The translations under genes were made by a program, and so were the position numbers. This document shows, in pieces, positions 24,089 to 31,596 of a DNA stretch of 35,214 nucleotides; the stretch's first letter is position 1, and every line of letters begins with the position of its first letter. The stretch is taken from the NCBI GenBank assembly GCA_018000295.1, contig JAGNKE010000027.1, positions 1 through 35,214 of the forward strand, in the 5' to 3' direction. This DNA is from Alphaproteobacteria bacterium (GTDB lineage: Bacteria > Pseudomonadota > Alphaproteobacteria > Micavibrionales > Micavibrionaceae). The notes beneath the pieces were generated by a model. The model saw nothing but the letters and a program-made list of their open reading frames with translations, searched no databases and was not told where the DNA came from.

Positions 24089-24643
24089 TCAAAAAACCTC
24101 GGGCGGCAGTGCATACAGATGCTGCCGGCTTTCGGCGGGCGTGACCGTGTCGGGATCGATACCCGTCTCCTCAGCCAGTTCGTCGATCAAATCATCCATC
24201 TGCGGTAAAATTTCGTTCCGATAAACACCGATAATATCTTCGACAGACCCCGGCATCGCCTCACCCAAAAGCAGCGGGTAGTTATTTACGATATCCCGCA
24301 GCCCCATGCGCGCACGCGTCAAAACCTGCAGAGCAAAATCCCCCTCCACCTGAAGCTGGGGATCGCTGACCATTTCAAGGCAGTAAGCGCTGTTCCGCAC
24401 GGAGTCCGTAAACGCGTGAGTCAACTCATCCTTAAGGGTAGGAAGGATGGCCGTTCCCGCACCGCTCGTATAAACTTCCATAAAACTAGTCGCAGCCGAG
24501 CGCTTGATCGCATCCAACTGCAGGTCCGAATACTCAATATGGGAAAAAGCGGTTTGCAAATCATTCCGCCACGGACCATAGGCAGAAAGATCGCGCAACC
24601 TCTCAAAAATCACTTTAATACGGCCCCTGAATGCATCATCCAT
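24089..24643 (-). CDS. Unknown protein, paralog A of a tandem pair
   Basis: 184 residues, helical, cytoplasmic by lack of signal. The C-terminal half matches the downstream neighbour in the blocks NNYPLLLGEAMPGSVEDI, LPQMDDLIDELAE and the terminal HLYALPPEVF. The N-terminal halves are more diverged but both carry a Q-x-x-A-(I/M)-K segment at a similar distance. First gene of the pair, start ATG 24643. The 205 bp upstream (24644-24849) shows no gene. Probably a lineage-specific duplicated family. Confidence 0.7.
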   Translation of the reverse strand: MDDAFRGRIKVIFERLRDLSAYGPWRNDLQTAFSHIEYSDLQLDAIKRSAATSFMEVYTSGAGTAILPTLKDELTHAFTDSVRNSAYCLEMVSDPQLQVEGDFALQVLTRARMGLRDIVNNYPLLLGEAMPGSVEDIIGVYRNEILPQMDDLIDELAEETGIDPDTVTPAESRQHLYALPPEVF

Positions 24644-24849
24644 AGAGTGAGGTTAAGGGACAATACGGGGAAAAGGCAAGCTGTATGGGGAATACCGGGG
24701 ATTACGCTGCGGAAAGGCAAAAAATTATAGGATTTTTAGACAAACAAAACGGACGATAAACCTCCAATATAAGAAAACAAGATTTTTATTGCCATAACAT
24801 AAAATATGATAAATAATATCAAAAAAATCATTAATACTGAGGTGGTAGA

Positions 24850-25932
24850 ATGGCCGTACCTAACCCCCAATACAGAGAAAACTGGAAAGAAATCCACGAT
24901 GCTCATGACGCCGCATGCACCGCGTCATGGGAAAAAATGCAGGAAGTTCGTCAGAGGCAACACGTCTTATACGATGCAGGTCAGCACGACACCGATGAAT
25001 ACAGGTCTCTGGAAGACGAATATAAAGTCCATTATAAGGCCCATGGCGAACACCACAGGACTTGCCACGACTGCTTGAGTTTCTATCAACACCGGACGGT
25101 TCAGGACGGTGCAAAATGGTTATTCGGTCAGTTCGATCCGGATATGGGCAGCACGACTTCAAGGACTTTTCATCTGGTTGACTTCGATAAATTTAAGACA
25201 CTTGATGAGGTTTACGAAGCCTGGGCACAGGCAAGCGACGCTTCACAACAGGCCGAGGCCGAGGCTAGAGATTCCCTGCCCCATGGTCGCCCCAACGGAA
25301 AGAATATTTTTGAACAGACCGGCACCAATCAAATCACCAGCCTTCTTCAGGATATTTCAGGCGAAGAATTATACCCGCAACCCTACCGATTAAATCAAAA
25401 TTGTCGCGTACTGGTCACTACGGATATAAGAAACGGAGAATATCACATCTGTTTTACGCAAGATGATGAAATGGTCAACGAATGCCATATGGGGATTCAA
25501 CCCCACTTCGAGGCCGTGGCTACTGCTATGTATAATCGTGCGCTTATGGCAGAAAAAGAAAGTAGCCGGAGAAAAGCGCTGACAACAGGTGAAACGGCGC
25601 CCTCTTGGTCAAGCAGGGTTTCGGGGGCATTAACCACGTTGGTTAACAAGGTGATACCCAAAAGAGATATTGGCGGTATATCACCCGAACAGTTCCATTT
25701 TTATATTCATCACCCTGCTAAGCCTGGGTACCCTGAAAGTTTCTATGAAATGCCCTCAGAGTTTAAGAACTGTGCGTTCATAAACCCAAGATTCGTTGCC
25801 TCTAAAGTCATTCCCGAATTGATTCACGACGCTTATAAAGAATATAAACAGCGGCCTGTCAGCGGTCGTCGGATGGAAACAGGAGCGTTGAATGTACCCG
25901 TTGAAGTTATAGGCTACGAGGGTCAGGGATAA
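24850..25932 (+). CDS. Unknown 360-residue protein with a His/Cys-rich N-terminal segment
   Basis: Starts at ATG 24850 behind GAGGTGG. The N-terminal 85 residues are charged and helical and carry HGEHHRTCHDCLSFYQH near residues 65-81, a cluster able to bind a metal. The middle part (residues about 165-230) looks alpha/beta with NCRVLVTTDIRNGEYHICF. The C-terminal part contains PEQFHFYIHHPAKPGYPESF. No signal peptide or membrane helix. No family recognised. AT-rich upstream region and monocistronic position suggest an acquired gene. Confidence 0.65.
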   Translation: MAVPNPQYRENWKEIHDAHDAACTASWEKMQEVRQRQHVLYDAGQHDTDEYRSLEDEYKVHYKAHGEHHRTCHDCLSFYQHRTVQDGAKWLFGQFDPDMGSTTSRTFHLVDFDKFKTLDEVYEAWAQASDASQQAEAEARDSLPHGRPNGKNIFEQTGTNQITSLLQDISGEELYPQPYRLNQNCRVLVTTDIRNGEYHICFTQDDEMVNECHMGIQPHFEAVATAMYNRALMAEKESSRRKALTTGETAPSWSSRVSGALTTLVNKVIPKRDIGGISPEQFHFYIHHPAKPGYPESFYEMPSEFKNCAFINPRFVASKVIPELIHDAYKEYKQRPVSGRRMETGALNVPVEVIGYEGQG

Positions 25933-25989
25933 GCACAGCGAACAAAAAGGTTCGGTTGTTCTTAAAGCTTCAGAAAACATAATTATGGC

Positions 25990-26064
25990 TGGTGCTGCCG
26001 CCGAGGATTGAACTCGGGACCTCGTCATTACCAATGACGCGCTCTACCACTGAGCTACGGCAGC
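25990..26064 (-). tRNA. tRNA-Thr (GGT anticodon)
   Basis: The minus strand folds as a full cloverleaf: acceptor GCTGCCG/CGGCAGC, D-arm with AGCTCAGTGGTAGAGC, anticodon stem CGTCA/TGACG with loop TTGGTAA (anticodon GGT at 26030-26032), and T-arm CCGAG-TTCAATC-CTCGG. The discriminator is A and the CCA end is encoded (25990-25992). No integrase gene or att-like repeat is visible beside it. Confidence 0.95.
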
Positions 26065-26176
26065 CCGCAGAGGGATAAACCCCGCAAAAAGTGCAGGAAA
26101 CCTACCCAATAAATCCCCCCCTGTCATCTGTTTTTTTGGCCGCGCCCCTCAGCCTTGGGTAAGAAACGGCGCAGTC

Positions 26177-26521
26177 CTAATTCATGTCGGGATCGGCAGG
26201 CCCGCGGCGCAACGCATCCTGCGGCCGGTCGATGATCCGCTGCGGCAGACGGCCCCAGACAATCGCCAACTCCTCGACCGCGTGAGTGATCGCCGCCGGA
26301 TCATTATCGTTCACCCCGCCCTTCGTGTGCTTCAGGTACCCCGACACCAGCCCGTCCGCCAGCGCCAGCCGCGCATGTTCCACCGGCGTCCCCGGCGGCA
26401 GGCGCGAAGGGTCGATATCCGGCAGGGTCTGCAGACTCGCCGCCGCACCGAGCAGCCCCACGCTCTTGCAGAACGCGAGGAACAAATTCGGCTGGGACAG
26501 AGGAAGTCTTTTGGCGCTCAT
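26177..26521 (-). CDS. Unknown small cytoplasmic protein
   Basis: 114 residues from ATG 26521; a longer frame to 26557 lacks support. Mostly helical; visible segments are PNLFLAFCKSVGLLGAAASL, GTPVEHARLALADGLVSGYLKHT and AITHAVEELAIVWGRLPQRII. No signal peptide, membrane helix or known motif. It lies between the tRNA-Thr and the hydrolase lipoprotein on the same strand, with 81 bp to the latter. Codon use resembles core genes, so it is probably native. Confidence 0.55.
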   Translation of the reverse strand: MSAKRLPLSQPNLFLAFCKSVGLLGAAASLQTLPDIDPSRLPPGTPVEHARLALADGLVSGYLKHTKGGVNDNDPAAITHAVEELAIVWGRLPQRIIDRPQDALRRGPADPDMN

Positions 26522-26602
26522 GATTGTCACCCGGGAATCGTGCCTAAGGAGCCTCAAGTATTAACGAAATCATCGCGGAAAGCAAATTGCGACCCTGCGC
26601 CG

Positions 26603-27562
26603 TCATGGCCCCGCCAGAAACGCCAGCGCCCGTTCATAGGCCTCCGCCCCGGCGCCGCCGTGTCCTTCCACCCACGCGCCTTTATCGCTGCACGCGCCGA
26701 TGACTTCGGACAGATTGCGCCCCGAAAGCACCTGCCCGGAAGAAAGCTCGACAAACCGCCCGTCCGCCTGCTCCGCGATCCGGCAATCGCGCGGATACGG
26801 ATACCCGACCGGAAGGCTGAGATCATGCAGCGCCGGATGCGTGAACCCGTGCCCCTGCCCCGGATAGACGTAAAGCGTGAGCGGCGCCTTCGGGCGGACG
26901 GCCCTCACCTTCTGCACAAGCGTCTCGCACAAGGCTGCGGGCGTAATCTCGTCCGCCCCGCCGGAGTGAATCTGCACGGGCCGCCCGGATAGGCGCAGAT
27001 CCTTGAGCGTCAACCCGCACCACGGATAAAACGCCAGATGGGACCGGAACGGATCGTTTTGATAGCCATAGCGGCGGTGGATGGACGTAAAGGCGGAATA
27101 AAGAGCGGGCAAAGCGCCCTTCGATAACCCCGCCACCGCGATGCGGTCCCCGTCGATCTCAGGCCTTTGAGCCAGATACCGCTGCGCGGCGTAAAGATCA
27201 TTGAGGATCGAAACCTCGCTCACCGCCATCTGGTCGTCGGTGATTTTATCAATTCCCCGCCCCTTGAAACTGTCCACCAGCAGCACCGCCTGCCCCTGCG
27301 CCAGAATTCTTTTGGCAAAATCCCATTCCAGCGAGCCAACGCCCAGAGAACTGTGCAGCAAAATCACGGCAGGCACAGGATCACCAGCCTTTTGCTTCGG
27401 CAGGACAAGATACCCGCGCCCCTTCACAGTCTTGAGAGTCGGACTTCCCACCCCGTCCAGCCAGCGCGGCGATGCCGTGGGAAACGACACCCGCTCCGTC
27501 CCCGGCGGCTTGCCCGCGCAGGCACAGAGAAAGAGGAGAAGAATGAAAACCGTAAACCGCAT
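26603..27562 (-). CDS. Dienelactone hydrolase-like lipoprotein
   Basis: 319 residues from ATG 27562 with GAGG about 6 bp upstream. The signal FILLLFLCAC carries the lipobox, Cys15. Alpha/beta hydrolase motifs of the DLH type: AVILLHSSLGVG (oxyanion), IAVAGLSKGALPALY (nucleophile Ser147), HSGGADEITP (acid) and YPGQGHGFTHP (His). All three triad positions are present, unlike the hydrolase at 19008. It probably acts in the periplasm on an unknown ester or lactone. The longer frame to 27652 adds a non-signal N-terminus and is rejected. Confidence 0.85.
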   Translation of the reverse strand: MRFTVFILLLFLCACAGKPPGTERVSFPTASPRWLDGVGSPTLKTVKGRGYLVLPKQKAGDPVPAVILLHSSLGVGSLEWDFAKRILAQGQAVLLVDSFKGRGIDKITDDQMAVSEVSILNDLYAAQRYLAQRPEIDGDRIAVAGLSKGALPALYSAFTSIHRRYGYQNDPFRSHLAFYPWCGLTLKDLRLSGRPVQIHSGGADEITPAALCETLVQKVRAVRPKAPLTLYVYPGQGHGFTHPALHDLSLPVGYPYPRDCRIAEQADGRFVELSSGQVLSGRNLSEVIGACSDKGAWVEGHGGAGAEAYERALAFLAGP

Positions 27563-27699
27563 AAAAACCTCAACGAAAGACGGCAGCACTATAGAGCGGC
27601 TCTCACCCAAGGCAAGCCTTTCATGAAATTCCTTGCCCCCCTTACCCCCCATGTGCCAGACTCACACCCAAGAGATAAAAACGAAGGGGGGCAACCGCC

Positions 27700-28197
27700 A
27701 TGATGGAAAAACTCCACGTTCTGATCGTCGATGACGACCCGAACAACCGCGACCGGATCCGCGACTTCTCCGAAGCCCTGCTCTTTGCCAACGAACTCAA
27801 CATCGAAACCGTCAACAACGCGCAACAAGCCCTGCAGAAGCTTCAGGGCGTCGGCGGCAACAACATCGACCTGATCGTCACCGACAACTCCCTGCCCGGC
27901 CTTTCCGGCGCCGAAATGGCGCAGCAAATCCGCAAGAATAAATATTTCGGCGGCGTCCCCATCGTCATGTGCACGGGCGACCCGGAATTCGAACGTGTCA
28001 AGAAACTCGCCCTCAACAGCGGCGTGAACATGGTCATGCACGTCCCCCACTCCGCCGAGGAACTGCTGGAAACCTATAAGAGCGTCCTGCCCCCTGAAGC
28101 CTTCGTGCGCCCCGGCGGTTCGGACTCCAAATCCCACAAGCCCAACATCGTGGACACCCGCGACCCCGACCCCGGCCACCACCCCGAACCCGGCTGA
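27700..28197 (+). CDS. Stand-alone receiver (response regulator) domain protein, degenerate
   Basis: 165 residues (ATG 27700 or 27703; GGGGGG upstream). A single REC domain covers about residues 5-128: acidic pair VDDDP (11-13), phospho-acceptor Asp62 in VTDNSLPG and Thr92 in MCTGDP. The Lys normally found before the Pro at the end of beta5 is replaced by Val (MHVPHS, near 113-118), so signalling by phosphorylation may be altered. The C-terminal 35 residues are Pro/His/Asp-rich and disordered. There is no output domain, and no histidine kinase is nearby. Confidence 0.85.
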   Translation: MMEKLHVLIVDDDPNNRDRIRDFSEALLFANELNIETVNNAQQALQKLQGVGGNNIDLIVTDNSLPGLSGAEMAQQIRKNKYFGGVPIVMCTGDPEFERVKKLALNSGVNMVMHVPHSAEELLETYKSVLPPEAFVRPGGSDSKSHKPNIVDTRDPDPGHHPEPG

Positions 28198-28323
28198 AGT
28201 CTCATTCCTGCAACACCTCTGTGAAAAGTGCGGGAAAAGACTCCAAAAACCCTTAGTGTCTAGGCTGAAATTCTGTATCCTCAAAAGGATTCTGAAGATC
28301 AATTTCGTATCGGTTTCAACCCC

Positions 28324-28470
28324 ATGAAGGCACGGAAATCCGACAGGCTTGAAAAACGGGCGGCAGCTTTGCGCGAAAACCTTCGCCGCCGCAAACCCAA
28401 GGACGCCGATCCGGCCAAGCCGACGACGAAGACCAAAGGCAAAAAGACCGGAAAGGAGGACGGATCATGA
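28324..28470 (+). CDS. Tiny basic protein upstream of dcd-murA
   Basis: 48 residues: [20 protein letters not shown] then [20 protein letters not shown] and a short tail. The TGA overlaps the dcd start as ATGA (28467-28470), and GGAGG lies just upstream of the overlap. Very small proteins with the pattern L-R-x-N-L-x-R-R-K next to murA are common in Alphaproteobacteria as I recall; none has a known function. Highly basic, probably RNA- or ribosome-associated or simply disordered (inference). Confidence 0.7.
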   Translation: MKARKSDRLEKRAAALRENLRRRKPKDADPAKPTTKTKGKKTGKEDGS

Positions 28471-29084
28471 AGAAAATCCTGAAAAACGCACAAGCGCAGC
28501 AAGAGGCGCAAACCGCGGACCTTTACGCCCCCGGCCTTCTGGCCGACCACCAGATCCGGCATCTGGCCCTGAATGAGGGCATGATTGAGCCGTTCGTGGA
28601 AAAACAGAAACGGGACGGCGTGATTTCATATGGCCTATCCTCCTACGGCTACGATGCCCGCACCGCCGACGAATTCAAGATTTTCACCAATGTTGACAAT
28701 GCCTTAGTAGACCCCAAGGACTTCTCCCAGCAGAGTTTTGTTGACAGACGAGTCGATATTTGCGTTATTCCCCCCAACAGTTTTGCGTTGTCCCGGACGG
28801 TCGAATACTTCCGTATCCCGAAAGACGTGCTGGTGATCTGCCTGGGCAAAAGCACCTACGCCCGCTGCGGGTTGATTGTAAACGTCACGCCGCTGGAGCC
28901 GGGCTGGGAAGGCCATGTGACGCTGGAGATTTCGAACACGACGCCTTTGCCGGCGCGGGTTTACGCGAATGAGGGCATAGCCCAGTTTTTGTTTTTTAAA
29001 GGGAGCAGTATCTGTGAAACAAGTTACGCCGACCGCAGCGGAAAATACATGGGACAGCGTGGAGTCACGCTCCCCAAGCTTTAA
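28467..29084 (+). CDS. dcd: dCTP deaminase
   Basis: 205 residues. The deaminase core is clear: [57 protein letters not shown] and [19 protein letters not shown], with the substrate-binding tail [13 protein letters not shown]. Dcd converts dCTP to dUTP, feeding dTMP synthesis. The N-terminus carries about 20 extra residues ([20 protein letters not shown]) compared with typical 185-188-residue proteins. Translationally coupled to the tiny basic gene in front and overlapping murA behind. Confidence 0.95.
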   Translation: MKKILKNAQAQQEAQTADLYAPGLLADHQIRHLALNEGMIEPFVEKQKRDGVISYGLSSYGYDARTADEFKIFTNVDNALVDPKDFSQQSFVDRRVDICVIPPNSFALSRTVEYFRIPKDVLVICLGKSTYARCGLIVNVTPLEPGWEGHVTLEISNTTPLPARVYANEGIAQFLFFKGSSICETSYADRSGKYMGQRGVTLPKL

Positions 29085-30402
29085 GGCCGATCCGCCTGCA
29101 GCAATCGTCCCGCCGCCCGTTCCGGCCTCTCCGCTGGATAAGATCCGCATTCGTGGCGGCCGCGCCCTGAACGGCGAAATCAGCGTCAGCGGCGCCAAGA
29201 ACGCGGCCCTGAAACTCATGTCCGCCGCCCTGCTGACCGGAGAATCCCTCTTTCTTGAAAACGCCCCGAACGCCCTGCGCGATATCGCCTCGCAGTCCGA
29301 CCTGCTTGAATATCTCGGCTGCGCCGTCAAACGCGACGGCCGCCTCATGGCCCTGAACGCCAGCACGGTCGATAATTTTACCGCGCCGTATGATCTCGTT
29401 CGCAAGATGAGAACCTCCATTCTGGTCCTCGGCCCCCTTCTGGCCCGCTTCGGCCAGGCCAAAGTCTCCCTGCCCGGCGGCTGCGCCATCGGTACCCGCC
29501 CCGTGGATCTTCACCTCAAGGGTCTTGAGGAAATGGGCGCAGTCATTAGTATCGAAGAGGGCTATATCAACGCCAAAGCCCCCGCAGGCGGACTGCAAGG
29601 CGCAACCATCCGCTTCCCCAAAGTCTCCGTCGGCGCGACAGAAAATCTGATGATGGCGGCAACTCTTGCAAAAGGCACCACAACCCTTGTCAATGCGGCC
29701 CGTGAACCGGAAATCATCGATCTCGGCGAATGCCTCATCAAGATGGGCGCGAAGATCAGCGGCCTCGGATCGGACACCATCACCATCGAGGGCATCCCCC
29801 ACCTTTCCGGCGCACGCCACGATATTCTGCCCGACCGGATCGAGGCTGGAACCTATATCATCGCCGCCGCCATGACCGGCGGAACGGTCCGTCTCAAAAA
29901 TGCACGGCTGGAACACCTGACCGCCGCTCTGGGCCACCTCTCGCAGGCCGGAATCGAGGTTGAGAAGGACGGAAACGCCGTCATCGTCCACCGCAACGGC
30001 CACAAGCTGCGCGGCGTCGATATCATGACCGAACCCTATCCGGGCTTCCCCACAGATTTACAGGCGCAGTTCATGGCCATGCTGACCCTCGCGGAAGGCG
30101 CGGGCATGGTCACCGAAACGATTTTCGAGAACCGCTTCATGCACGTCCCCGAACTGGCCCGAATGGGCGCCGATATCACGGTGCAGGGCAATTCCGCCAT
30201 CGTGCGCGGCGTAGACAAGCTCAAGGGCGCCGAAGTCATGGCCACCGACCTGCGCGCCTCCGTCGCCCTCGTCCTCGCCGGACTGGTCGCCGAAGGAACC
30301 ACCACGGTGAACCGCATCTATCATCTCGAACGCGGCTACGAGGATATCGCGGGCAAGCTCTCCGCTTGCGGCGCGGAGATCGAGCGCGTGGGTGGGGAGT
30401 AA
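29014..30402 (+). CDS. murA: UDP-N-acetylglucosamine 1-carboxyvinyltransferase MurA
   Basis: 462 residues from GTG 29014, supported by GGGAG at 29001-29005. That start makes murA overlap dcd by 71 bp and adds about 41 Pro/Ala-rich residues before the normal MurA opening [24 protein letters not shown]. The active-site Cys is Cys157 in [16 protein letters not shown]; Lys62 and Asn63 of AKNAA bind substrate. MurA starts peptidoglycan precursor synthesis and is the fosfomycin target; the Cys is retained. A GTG at 29059 is the alternative start and there is no ATG near the core. Confidence 0.95.
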   Translation: MKQVTPTAAENTWDSVESRSPSFKADPPAAIVPPPVPASPLDKIRIRGGRALNGEISVSGAKNAALKLMSAALLTGESLFLENAPNALRDIASQSDLLEYLGCAVKRDGRLMALNASTVDNFTAPYDLVRKMRTSILVLGPLLARFGQAKVSLPGGCAIGTRPVDLHLKGLEEMGAVISIEEGYINAKAPAGGLQGATIRFPKVSVGATENLMMAATLAKGTTTLVNAAREPEIIDLGECLIKMGAKISGLGSDTITIEGIPHLSGARHDILPDRIEAGTYIIAAAMTGGTVRLKNARLEHLTAALGHLSQAGIEVEKDGNAVIVHRNGHKLRGVDIMTEPYPGFPTDLQAQFMAMLTLAEGAGMVTETIFENRFMHVPELARMGADITVQGNSAIVRGVDKLKGAEVMATDLRASVALVLAGLVAEGTTTVNRIYHLERGYEDIAGKLSACGAEIERVGGE

Positions 30403-30404
30403 CA

Positions 30405-30725
30405 ATGTCCAGAATTGACGGAACCGGCGGCCCCGGTTGGCCGTCCTCCCTCCCCGAAGATCAGGGGGTTGAGGGCGCAAGCAAATCCGAATTCGACAAG
30501 GCGCTCGACCGCCAGCAGCGCGGGCTTGCGGTCAACCCTCTGGCGCAAACGCCCCCGCCGGAACTGCAAGCCGCCCAAACAGACGAAGACGACCCGGATA
30601 AACGCGTCCAACCCGCCGCAGAATCCGGCGCAGGCGATAATCAGGACCACGGGAAAAAAGACCCCAACGCCGACCCTCACGCAGGCCTCGACTGGCGCAT
30701 CCGTCAGCAACTGGGCCTCGACTAA
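30405..30725 (+). CDS. Unknown small hydrophilic protein behind murA
   Basis: 106 residues starting 2 bp after murA, with GGGGAG inside the murA end. The sequence is disordered and polar (Pro, Asp, Gln, Ala-rich): GTGGPGWPSSLPEDQGV, QTPPPELQAAQTDEDDPDK, and a C-terminal HAGLDWRIRQQLGLD that may be a short helix. No signal peptide or known domain. Its coupling to murA suggests co-expression. The long frame on the opposite strand here is a shadow. Confidence 0.6.
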   Translation: MSRIDGTGGPGWPSSLPEDQGVEGASKSEFDKALDRQQRGLAVNPLAQTPPPELQAAQTDEDDPDKRVQPAAESGAGDNQDHGKKDPNADPHAGLDWRIRQQLGLD

Positions 30726-30794
30726 GCAGACGTCAAAAAAATCTTGCTGATAGCCTGCTCTGCCTTTTAGGCAGTAAGCTGTGAGAGAAAAACC

Positions 30795-31532
30795 ATGAAA
30801 ACCCGCAGCAAAATCGCCCTCGCCCTGCTCCTCCTCGCCCTCCTCGGCGCGGGGTTTTACGTCTATCAGGCCGCGATCCCCGGCAGGGCCGACCTGAACG
30901 AAATCCGCGCCCGCGTCTGGCCGAAGCTGCAAAACGAACTCGACGCGTTCGGCCTCGCCCCCGGCGGCCCCCTCTTTATCCGCATCTTCAAACAGGAGAA
31001 GGAGCTGGAAATCTGGGGCATAGAAATAAAATCCGCAACGTTCAGGAAATTTAAAACCTACCCCATCTGCGTCTATTCCGGCGCCCTCGGCCCCAAGCTG
31101 CGGGAGGGCGATTTCCAGTCGCCCGAGGGGTTTTATGACGTGACGAAAGACAGGCTCAACCCGCGCAACAATTTTCATCTGTCCTTCGATGTCGGCTACC
31201 CGAACGAATATGACAGGGCGCAGGGCCGCACCGGAAGTTTTATCATGGTCCACGGCGCGTGTGTGTCGATTGGCTGCTTCGCCATGACCAACGAGGGCAT
31301 CGAGGAAATCTATCTTCTGGTGGAATCAGCGCTAAACGGCGGGCAGGCCTCCCTCCCCGTCCACATCTTCCCCTTCCGCATGACGGAGGAAAACATGAAG
31401 GCGCATGAGGGCGATGAGTGGATGACCTTCTGGAAAAACCTGAAGGAAGGCTACGATTTGTTCGAGACTACGGGCGAGCCTCCAAAGGCAGAAACTGTGG
31501 GGCAGTCATATTCTTTTATCGGACGAATATAG
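30795..31532 (+). CDS. L,D-transpeptidase family protein (YafK type)
   Basis: 245 residues with an N-terminal membrane anchor (KIALALLLLALLGAGFYVYQA). The YkuD-type catalytic region is GRTGSFIMVHGACVSIGCFAMT, with His153 and nucleophile Cys161 in the SIGC motif; FQSPEGFYDV precedes it. YafK-like enzymes act on Lpp-type or other crosslinks at meso-diaminopimelate in the periplasm. The last 65 codons recur in a second, diverged copy at 33988-34183 on the far side of the 782-codon gene, which marks an insertion or duplication event. The short hairpin at 30760-30774 upstream has no T-run. Confidence 0.88.
   Translation: MKTRSKIALALLLLALLGAGFYVYQAAIPGRADLNEIRARVWPKLQNELDAFGLAPGGPLFIRIFKQEKELEIWGIEIKSATFRKFKTYPICVYSGALGPKLREGDFQSPEGFYDVTKDRLNPRNNFHLSFDVGYPNEYDRAQGRTGSFIMVHGACVSIGCFAMTNEGIEEIYLLVESALNGGQASLPVHIFPFRMTEENMKAHEGDEWMTFWKNLKEGYDLFETTGEPPKAETVGQSYSFIGRI
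31337..31532 (+). repeat. 3' end of the L,D-transpeptidase gene, repeat unit A
   Basis: This 196-bp stretch aligns without gaps to 33988-34183 (offset 2651). The first 57 bp are identical; identity then falls toward the stop codon, giving about 80% overall by hand count. Unit A is in frame with the intact gene. Confidence 0.85.
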
Positions 31533-31581
31533 TAGAAAACAAAAAAAATAAATGTTTTCAGATAGATAGTATTAAATTTGT

Positions 31582-31594
31582 CCTCTTTTTGAGG
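31582..31594 (+). promoter_or_regulatory. Small hairpin covering the ribosome site of the 782-codon gene
   Basis: CCTC (31582-31585) and GAGG (31591-31594) can pair around TTTTT, directly before the ATG at 31597. The GAGG is the only Shine-Dalgarno-like sequence here, and its 2-bp spacing to the ATG is short, so either translation is weak or the start is at the in-frame ATG 31612. Confidence 0.3.
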
Positions 31595-31596
31595 CT

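Noticed and set aside
25938..25962. GAACAA/TTGTTC inverted repeat as a terminator between the 24850 gene and tRNA-Thr
   Set aside because: Six-base stem, A/T-rich, and no T-run on either side; too weak to call.
25990..26064. tRNA-Thr as an integration site of a genomic island
   Set aside because: No integrase gene and no direct repeat of the tRNA 3' end was found by eye in the window.
23485..28130. LPPEAF peptide also in the receiver protein at 27700
   Set aside because: In the receiver it is internal (SVLPPEAFVRP) and the flanks do not match the paralog pair; a six-residue match is likely chance.
30760..30774. CTGCC-TTTTA-GGCAG hairpin as a terminator before the L,D-transpeptidase
   Set aside because: Stem of five pairs without a following T-run.
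30336..31253. 305-codon minus-strand open frame
   Set aside because: Runs antisense through the end of murA, the small hydrophilic gene and the L,D-transpeptidase, all of which are better supported.
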